50,413 bases of DNA from Gnetum montanum (Eukaryota; Streptophyta; Gnetopsida; Gnetales; Gnetaceae), in NCBI GenBank assembly GCA_015680685.1, contig MNCI01002111.1, positions 125,610-176,022 of the forward strand, given 5' to 3'. The notes under the pieces were generated by a model that had not been told where the DNA came from, ran no database searches, and saw nothing but the letters and a program-made list of their open reading frames with translations. Shown here in pieces: positions 43,661-50,413 of the stretch. The position numbers were made by a program, and so were the translations under genes. The stretch's first letter is position 1; every line of letters begins with the position of its first letter.

Positions 43661-44449
43661 TGATGAGTTGTCATTTGGCCCACTGCTATATCGCGTACAC
43701 GATATCGCAACCTATTACCTCATCTATAAATAAGAGGTAGATAGATGAGTTTGGGGAGTTCTTAGTTTTTAGTTTAAGTGTAAAAGTTTGTAGTTATTCT
43801 CTAAACCCTTCTCTCCCAGTGTATGCCTGCAGTGTGGTGATTGTAATTGTACAGCATCCTTATTCAAGTGTGACGTACTTGGACATGCACATGACTAGAA
43901 ATAAAGATCAAGATTACTTCATCATTACAGCATTCACTTAGATTAATTATTTACTTAATTGCTATTTACTACTTTCCTACTTAATCTCTCTCACCCTTAA
44001 CTCCTATTAAACATGGAATGAGTACGACTTGATTACGAGCATTTAAGTGTGACTACTTGGTAACCCAGTAGCATACCTAGGATCTGCGCTTGGTAATCCT
44101 AGTAGTAGTCATGCACGAAGTCCAAGATATATACAGATAATCAAGGAACGGATGCTCATTGCACTTAGGCTAGCTAGATTCTCTCTCACTCTTTCTCTCT
44201 TAGCTTAGTTAATATTATCTTCCATTGCCTTCAGGAGTAGCATTAGGTTAGAAACCATATCATACACCTCATCCTAGACTAAACCATACGTGACACAGCT
44301 AATACTAGTCCAGGTGGGAAGACAACGAACTACGGCCTAAGGCTAACTATCTAGATGCCACAACTAGTCTGTTTGTGGAGTTTGACTGGATTGCACGTGT
44401 AACGCTCGTATTCATATGGTTGATTGTAGGGGTACCTCGCCACTCATCA
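43661..44449 (+). repeat. E1 3' LTR (789 bp)
   Basis: Complete TG...CA LTR with TATA at 43725-43734, followed by target duplication ACAAC (44450-44454). It has 14 bases more than the 5' LTR, between two ATATCGC repeats near 43690. Confidence 0.85.
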
Positions 44450-44454
44450 ACAAC
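44450..44454. repeat. Target site duplication ACAAC, right copy, of E1
   Basis: Partner of 16136-16140. To the right the E2 spacer continues towards the E2 gag. Confidence 0.75.
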
Positions 44455-44534
44455 AAATTGAAAGATGAAAAATTAGAAAACAAAAAAAAATTGTAAAACC
44501 AAAGAAAAAGAAAGACATTTACTAATTTTGCTTG

Positions 44535-46589
44535 TTAGAATGGAGGGTGTTCCCCATGACTAAACGTTGGATCATGGTGAGAATTAATAAATGGAAAGTT
44601 TGGATTCATGCATAATGGAACTATTGGGATCCAGTCATATCCAAACCACTAGTGTCTTTTGGTGTGGTGGTAGGAATGTATGCAAATTGGGATTCACACA
44701 CTTGATTATAATAGGCATAGTGGGGTAGATTATAAGATGTGGTCATGTGATAAGAGGCTGACCCACTATGGCACCCGTGACCATAAGACAGTATGCAAGG
44801 ATCAATATGTCTCCTCACATTGTTATATTCATTGGGTTGCATGGTTGTTGGAGTATTGATTGGTGGCCTAGATAAGGTAATAGGAGGCATTGAGTTTGAA
44901 GAGAAAGGTGCATCACCGTGTTGGGCTTGTGCTAAGTTGGAGGATGTAGTGGTTTTAGAACTATGCTGTCTCTTTCTATGGCCATGCCTAAAGAAAGGAT
45001 GCTCCTAATGTTGTGGAGGACCCCCACTACCATTGACAGTAATGGCACAAGTAATGTTTGTGGGTTGGTGTTGTGGTGAAAAACCTTTTGGTACTACTAG
45101 TGGCGATGTAGGAGGAGGTGAAGGATGAGAATATTAATAGCAATGAGAAGTATAAGGAACATGAGGTGGTGATTCCATAGGAGAGGACATGGGTTGATGA
45201 TACTTGGGAGAATGATAACGATGAGGTGAAATAGAGGATGCCGATCCAATTGGAGAAATAGGATGTTGAACATAATAAGCACTTGGTTTCGCGTGATACG
45301 AAGGGTGTGGCCAGTTTGGCAATGGCCTCCCCCATAACTGGGGTTTTTCCACAGTGGTTGAGCACAATACTGAGACTGATAAGAACCCACGAATAGTACG
45401 ATGAGNTTATTGGCAAAGGTAGAAACGATTTCACCTCGTCAAGGTGAGTTGATTTATCCTCTTTATGATTATGGACCTCTGTTACTTCAAGAGTTTGGTC
45501 CTATTGAGATTTTTCAACATTCTCCCATTTGGCTATTTCTCCTTCTTCTTTTGCTACCTGCTTAATAAGCTCTTAGAATTGATGGGTTCGTAGTTCATAT
45601 AGTTGACCTAGGGCATACATCCCTAAGGTCTCCCTTGTTTGATTACCGAGCCCATCCATGATGTGATACATTAGCCTCTCCTCAAAGAACCCATGGCCTG
45701 GGCATTTGTTTAACAAAGAGTAATATCTTTCTAAGGCCATGTTCAAGGGTTCATGTTGCCCTTGCTTCCACTATTGGATTTGTCTCCTCAAGGCTGATAC
45801 TCTTGCATAGGTTTGATATCTTTCATTGAAGAGGTTTACCATTGTCAGCCAATGGTGAATTAATTTTAGCTTTAAAGACCTGTACCATACTTTTGCTTGG
45901 CCAACAAGTGTCATAGGAAAGAGTTTAAGTCTTTTCCACCCATTATCAATATTGTTCCATGCACATGCATCATTGAAGGCTTGTAAATGATGTTGTAGAT
46001 CTAAATCATAGCCTCATGAAAACTTGGAAATTTTGTTTAAATCAAGCTTGGGTAGACAACTTTTCTTATGATGCCTGCGGGATATTTGAATAGCCCCTGT
46101 TATATGCATTAGGCTCTTAGTGGCCAATAGGGATTCATTGTCACTAATTAGGTTGTGAGTTTGTGACTTATGACAATGTTGTCTTTGTTCATGTTGGTGT
46201 TCATGATTTTGCCTGTGGGTTCGATTTTTATTTCTACGCTGACCCCTTGAGATACAGTTGTCTGTGTCACAACCCAACATTGAAAGAGCAAAGAAAGAGA
46301 GGGAATTGAAAAAATCATCATGACTTTTGTAAGTCTCCCAATCATCCCCTGATGTACTCTTGCTATCCATTGAGAAAGCCCTAGGCCTTATGGGCCCCCT
46401 CATTCTAGGGGATGTCCCATCTTCACTAGAGTTGTCTGAGTTGGATGAGAAAAGTCCTTGAGTATTGTTGGGGTGTCTATGAACATATGAAACTCCTGCA
46501 TAAGATTGAGTACTCCAAATGTCTTCATTAGTTCTCCAATGAATTGCCTCGCAAGATGTTGCATTATCATTGTCTTGTGAAAGAGACAT
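44535..46589 (-). pseudogene. E2 gag
   Basis: Starts MSLSQDNDNATSCEAIHWRT at 46589. The N-terminal 190 residues (46014-46589) stay open and include a Ser/Asp-rich part, FFNSLSFFALSML and an Arg/His/Gln-rich part. The gag core follows at about 45480-46010: GYDLDLQHHLQAF, LFPMTLVGQAKVWYRSL, NLFNERYQTYARVSALRRQI and EERLMYHIMDGLG. A Pro/Ser/His-rich tail runs to a TAA at 44535-44537. About 300 bases present in E1 (35290-35600) are missing at the N at 45406. Stops near 46013, 45775 and 45570 interrupt it. Gag would form the particle; the polymerase would have to come from elsewhere. Confidence 0.8.
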
Positions 46590-46704
46590 TGTTGTGAATT
46601 GTGTGTGACTTAATTGAATTTAATTTCTTTGTCTGAAAGATATATCGTTAATACCCTGTTACAGCGATCTTATATGATGTAACTAATCTAGATAATTAGC
46701 ACCA

Positions 46705-46722
46705 TCCCTGGCAATGGCACCA
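46705..46722 (-). other. E2 primer binding site (tRNA-Asp type)
   Basis: The minus strand reads TTGGTGCCATTGCCAGGGAT directly after the LTR, two or three changes from the tRNA-Asp complement typical of Athila-like elements. Confidence 0.75.
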
Positions 46723-46723
46723 A

Positions 46724-47602
46724 TGATGAGCAGCGAGATACCCTTACGCTCAACCATACGAATATGAGCGTGTACGCAGGATCGTATCAAACTCCACAAA
46801 CGGACTAGTTGTGGCACCTACACAATTATACGTTGATCGCAGTTCATTGTCTTCCCACCTGGACTAGTATTTGCTTTGTCACATATGATTTAGTCCAGAG
46901 TGAGGTGTATGATGCAATTTCTAACACTATGCTACTCTTAAAGACAATGAAAAATAATCTTGATTAAGCTAATAAGCAATATGAAATAAGATCTAAGCTA
47001 GCCTAAGTGCGATGAGCATCCATCCTTAATCATCCGTACACATCTTGGACTTCGTGTACTACATCTGGGATTACCAAGTGCACATTACTCGAGCACTACT
47101 TGATACGCTATTGGGTTTCCACGTAGTGACACTTAAATGTTTGTGATTAAGACGTACTCATTCTACATTAACAATAAGAATAGTAAATGACGATAAAGAA
47201 ATATTAACTAAGAAAATAATAAATAAAAATAACAATTAAATAATTAAAAACTAAATGAATGCTGCAATGATGGAATAATCTTGATCTTTATTGCTGATCA
47301 TGTACATGTCTAAGTATGTCACACTCGAACAAAGGTTCCGTACAATTACAAGCATCACACTGCAGGCATGCACTTGGGAAAAGGAACTGAAAATTAACTA
47401 AAAACTGACAAAAAGACTCAACCTAAAGACTTATTGGCCAAAGACCCCTCCCTGTGCGCCTAAGTGCTAGATTTATAGGTCAACATAGGAATCACAATAT
47501 CATGTATACGATATGGGATCCAGGTTGAGATATTAGGTACTCGATATCTTGTACTCGATATCACGTACCCAATATTGGAGCCTGACAAACCGTGATTCAT
47601 CA
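46724..47602 (-). repeat. E2 5' LTR (879 bp)
   Basis: Same length and ends as 13298-14176. It contains a TATA remnant (about 47468-47479) and GATATC/GTAC repeats (47490-47575) upstream of it on the minus strand. Confidence 0.88.
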
Positions 47603-48343
47603 ATCATAAAAATAATTGTTTGACACTTTAAAATGCTATGGGGAAAGGAGTAGAGGATTTTTCTTATCCTCAACTATTACCAATGCTTCACAAAGTCTTC
47701 GTTAAAAGTAATGGATAGTCTGGGTGCATTTATATTTAATTGCTATACCATCATGAGATTTAAAGTAATGATGACAATAAAGTGGAATGTGGGGTATTGG
47801 GTAAGGTAAAGTAAGTTATAACTCTTATAACGAAGGAAGGATACTTGATTTATGACTTCTCTTTATTGAATGAGATGTAGAATAAAGAAGACTATGATGA
47901 AATGGAATAACATGTAATGAGTAAGCATTGTTCGTCGTGTTTGATTCTGTGGCAAACAATGGCGTAAATGGTTCAAGCATGGCACTCCTATTCTCTATGC
48001 TTAACAAAGTGATAAGATGGGTTAATACCATGTCTTTTAAAATTAAAAATAGGTTATGCTAATTGCATATGTAGGAGCCGCACAAGAAATTTTGGACACT
48101 TTTATATAGTGTTTTTAATCAAAAGTTTTTATATAGCATTTTTAGTCAAAAGTTGAATGCTTAACCTTTTCATGTTTTAGTTTAATAAGAATGGGATTTG
48201 AATGGTGAGGCAACTTGGAAGATATTGAGATGGTGAGGCCAATGATATTGATAACTTGAGTTGCAATGAAGTTGTATATGTAGTTACTTATAATGTTATA
48301 AGGATAAAATTAACGATGAAACTGAAAGAGATGTTAAAAATTT

Positions 48344-48366
48344 ATTTATATATATATATATATATA
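48344..48366. repeat. TA microsatellite
   Basis: About 11 TA units after TTTATTTA. Confidence 0.85.
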
Positions 48367-48530
48367 AAGTCTCCGTTATGGTTACGGTGACAATGTTCAA
48401 TCATCCTCGCGCTTTCAATTCAATAATAAGTAAGGTCGAACACTCGGGTGTGTTTCTTTTGTAGTTTTCATTGTTAGGCGAAGCACATGAATTTGATATC
48501 CGATTTGGCGGAGGAACTTTGCTGCGCTCT

Positions 48531-48810
48531 ATGCTCAACAACTTTGTATACACAACGGCCACGGCAACGAAGCCGACAAGAGCGAATGGATTTTTGTAAA
48601 TTTGTCAAAGTCTTTTGAGAGTTCAATCAGACAGACACACAGAGTTGGGCCACAAAAGTCTTTGATGGTCACCAAAGTCCGATCTTCGTCCACACCATCT
48701 GTCACGCTGTGCCCGTAAATTTCGCATCACCGCATTTTGAGGGATGGGATTATGACCAAAATTTAGCACCGTTTTTTCCCCATTCTGACCTCTCACAATC
48801 AAATTTTTTT
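48531..48810 (+). repeat. Decayed direct repeat, left copy
   Basis: CTCAACAACTTTGTATACACAA at its start and AATTTAGCACCGTTTTTTCC near its end (48761-48780) have counterparts at 49598-49873 in the same order. GTCAAAGTCTT words lie between them in both copies. Confidence 0.5.
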
Positions 48811-48973
48811 TAACCCAGGAATTGGGGGGTTGGAACCCAAAAAGAGAATTTTATTAATTAAATGATATTAAGTACATGATCAACATCTGAACATATTGAT
48901 GGATAAATAGGGAGAAGAACAATGACAAATGCGGATGTTGAAAAAAAACATCTTGAAACATAATCCTTCTCAG

Positions 48974-49015
48974 GGTGTGGGTGTGGGTGTGGGTGTGGGT
49001 GTGGGTGTGGGTGTA
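48974..49015. repeat. GGGTGT hexamer minisatellite
   Basis: About seven tandem copies of GGGTGT. The reverse strand yields an artificial His-Pro repeat frame. It is not the plant telomere unit TTTAGGG. Confidence 0.9.
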
Positions 49016-49597
49016 CATTCCAAAGAGCAACCTTATGCTGGGAATCCATAAGAACTGCGAGTTAATAAGATCAGGAGAACAACAAAGAGCTCAAAATGCT
49101 CAAAATTATGATAACACACTCTGATGTAGCCGATCAAGATTGGGAAGAGTGCATGAGTTGGTGTATCTGCTCCAAGGCTGCAAACAATAAAATAACTAAT
49201 TAGTATCCAACTTTAACTTAGAAGTCCGAGATAAAATTTGGAAATGCACAAGGCGAAGAATTTAAGATTTTTCCATAATATTTAAATGGGTAGAGTTCAA
49301 CGAATTAGTGTTCTAGAAAGGAAAAGAGCAGTGCATCTGCGCTTCCATATATAGTAAAGAGGGCCTAATAACTTTCCCAGGAACCCAGGAATTGGACCCA
49401 TAACAAACGAATTTTAAATAATTAAGGCGCATCCAAACTTCTTTGCTAAAGATGAAGAGCAACATGATGCTGCAGAACATCTCAGCCCAGCTAAAAATGC
49501 ATCACCACTGCCATGACTCGCTTTGATTGATTAATCTGCATTGCTAATGCCATTGCCGTATCGGATTTGCCTTAGGAACTCTGGTGTAGCCAAAAAT

Positions 49598-49873
49598 GAT
49601 CGTGCCCAACAACTTTTCATACACAAGGGTGAATTATGGATTATAGATTAAATTTTGAGAGTTGGTTACAAAAATTTTTAAAGTCTATACAAATGCCATG
49701 GGAAATGTTGTAGTAGCATATTTGTTAAAAGTCTTTCGGACTTGAACACAGAGAATGTTAAAGTCTTAATTGTTTTTTGTCAAAGTCTTCAACTGCCCCC
49801 ACGTAGAGATAACTGTCCATGAAATTTAGCACTGTTTTTGTCCCCATCCCGACTTTAACAATCAAATTTTAAA
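49598..49873 (+). repeat. Decayed direct repeat, right copy
   Basis: Begins CCCAACAACTTTTCATACACAA and ends with AATTTAGCACTGTTTTTGTCC and then AACAATCAAATTTT, matching the left copy at a distance of about 1.07 kb. Confidence 0.5.
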
Positions 49874-50413
49874 AGTGAATGTAATACCAAATTACATTTA
49901 ATGGTTAAAACATTTGATGTAAAAAAAACATGTCATGTCATTCACACCTCGAAAACTAACCATGCTAAAATTACTAAGATGACTAGTTTAGCTATATATT
50001 TATAATATATATCTATTATTTGGCTAAGAGAATCTTATATATTTTACAAATTAATAAAATCTCAAATTGATTCATTGAAAATTAATATTCATATTGAAAA
50101 CCAAAATCAAAATGATTGTACGTTATTCCATAGCATTTTTTCCCATTGCATTTTTCTCCATGATGGTATCTTATGTGGTGGGTGACATGGAGGACCACAA
50201 AATACACTCCCCCCTCCCCTCATCACGCCAAACTTATTGGCCTATCGGCCAAAAAAAAAACAAAATAATGATGAAATTGATTAGGATGTGATATATAAAG
50301 TAATATACAATAAAGTTGAATACGATGTAATATATGAAGTAATATGGAATGAACTTAGAGTAAAGAACTTTTTAATATGAACTTTTTTATGTTAAATAAT
50401 TGACCTTATGTTG

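Larger units (their letters stand above)
16141..44449 (+). mobile_element. E1: non-autonomous Athila-like element with gag and ORF2
   Basis: Plus-strand order: 5' LTR 16141-16915, primer site, gag 17057-36362 (split by E4), spacer with a promoter-like block, ORF2 38258-41063, purine tract 41198-41210, start of a 3' LTR, then a copied block, then a complete LTR 43661-44449. Target duplication ACAAC lies at both ends. No RT, RNase H or integrase motif is visible on either strand outside E4. It sits in the spacer of E2. Large LTR elements with gag but without pol are known in plants (TR-GAG type); here an additional ORF2 is retained. Confidence 0.8.
41226..44449. repeat. Large duplicated block, right copy
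   Basis: It corresponds to 13713-16915: E2 LTR fragment 41226-41689 (464 bp), purine tract 41690-41701, deleted ORF2 41867-42294, spacer 42295-43660 ending ATAAC (the left copy has ACAAC), and E1 LTR 43661-44449. Confidence 0.9.
13298..47602 (-). mobile_element. E2: non-autonomous Athila-like element, split by E1
   Basis: The outer LTRs 13298-14176 and 46724-47602 are both exactly 879 bp and share ends TGATGA...TCATCA. On the minus strand the order is 5' LTR, primer site, gag (46589-44535), spacer, [E1 insertion 16141-44449], rest of spacer, short ORF2, purine tract and 3' LTR. No RT or integrase motif is found in E2 outside its insertions, so it would have depended on enzymes from another element. 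The flanking pentamers ATTTT and ATCAT agree at only 3 of 5 positions, so the target duplication is not convincing. Confidence 0.75.
47603..50413. other. Flank without recognisable genes
   Basis: AT-rich sequence right of E2. No frame with family resemblance is seen on either strand; short frames (for example 47825-48031 and 50094-50291) lack support. It holds an AT microsatellite, a GGGTGT minisatellite, several AAAGTCTTT words and a decayed direct duplication. Confidence 0.5.

Noticed and set aside
48974-49015. Interstitial telomere repeat
   Set aside because: The unit GGGTGT differs from the plant TTTAGGG unit.
48858-49049. His-Pro repeat protein
   Set aside because: It is the translation of the GGGTGT minisatellite.

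Overview
The window looks like plant nuclear heterochromatin made almost entirely of old, nested Ty3/gypsy LTR retrotransposons. I see no intact host gene. The grounds are plant-type gag, protease, reverse transcriptase, RNase H and integrase motifs; a second, archaeal-type RNase H; LTRs ending in TG...CA; and plant-type tRNA primer sites. The size and decay of the elements would fit a large-genome seed plant, perhaps a gymnosperm, but that is a guess. Three single N bases (4482, 34572, 45406) mark assembly joins, at least two of which hide missing sequence.

Layout. (1) E3, minus strand, from before base 1 to 11874: a decayed autonomous Athila-like element. Reading leftwards it has a 5' LTR, primer site, gag, protease, RT, RNase H, integrase, a spacer with a promoter-like block, and an extra reading frame (ORF2) that runs to the left end. 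(2) 11875-13297: remnant of an unidentified spliced gene. (3) E2, minus strand, 13298-47602: both LTRs are 879 bp; it carries gag and an internally deleted ORF2 but no pol. (4) E1, plus strand, 16141-44449: inserted in the spacer of E2 with target duplication ACAAC; it carries gag and a longer ORF2, again without pol. (5) E4, minus strand, 17955-35270: a 17.3 kb TAT-clade element inserted in the gag of E1 with target duplication GTTGG. (6) 47603-50413: flank without recognisable genes, with simple repeats and a decayed direct duplication.

The most unusual content is in E4. Between its protease and RT regions, where Ogre-type relatives carry an intron, lies a complete gene in the opposite orientation (24439-29118). 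It has its own TATA box and about nine exons. Most of the introns have GT-AG borders and matching codon phases. Its predicted product joins a degenerate FCP1/NIF-like HAD phosphatase domain to a plant-transposon-type domain and a coiled coil. That second domain resembles the ORF2 products of E1 and E3, so the same kind of accessory protein seems to occur in two retrotransposon lineages in opposite orientations. Three clusters of short tandem repeats, each unit able to form a small hairpin with changing but complementary stems, sit at the module boundaries of E4.

A second unusual feature is a 3.2 kb block (13713-16915) holding part of E2, the target duplication and the 5' LTR of E1. It reappears at the 3' end of E1 (41226-44449). 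Because it includes flanking DNA, it must have been copied at the DNA level rather than by retrotransposition.
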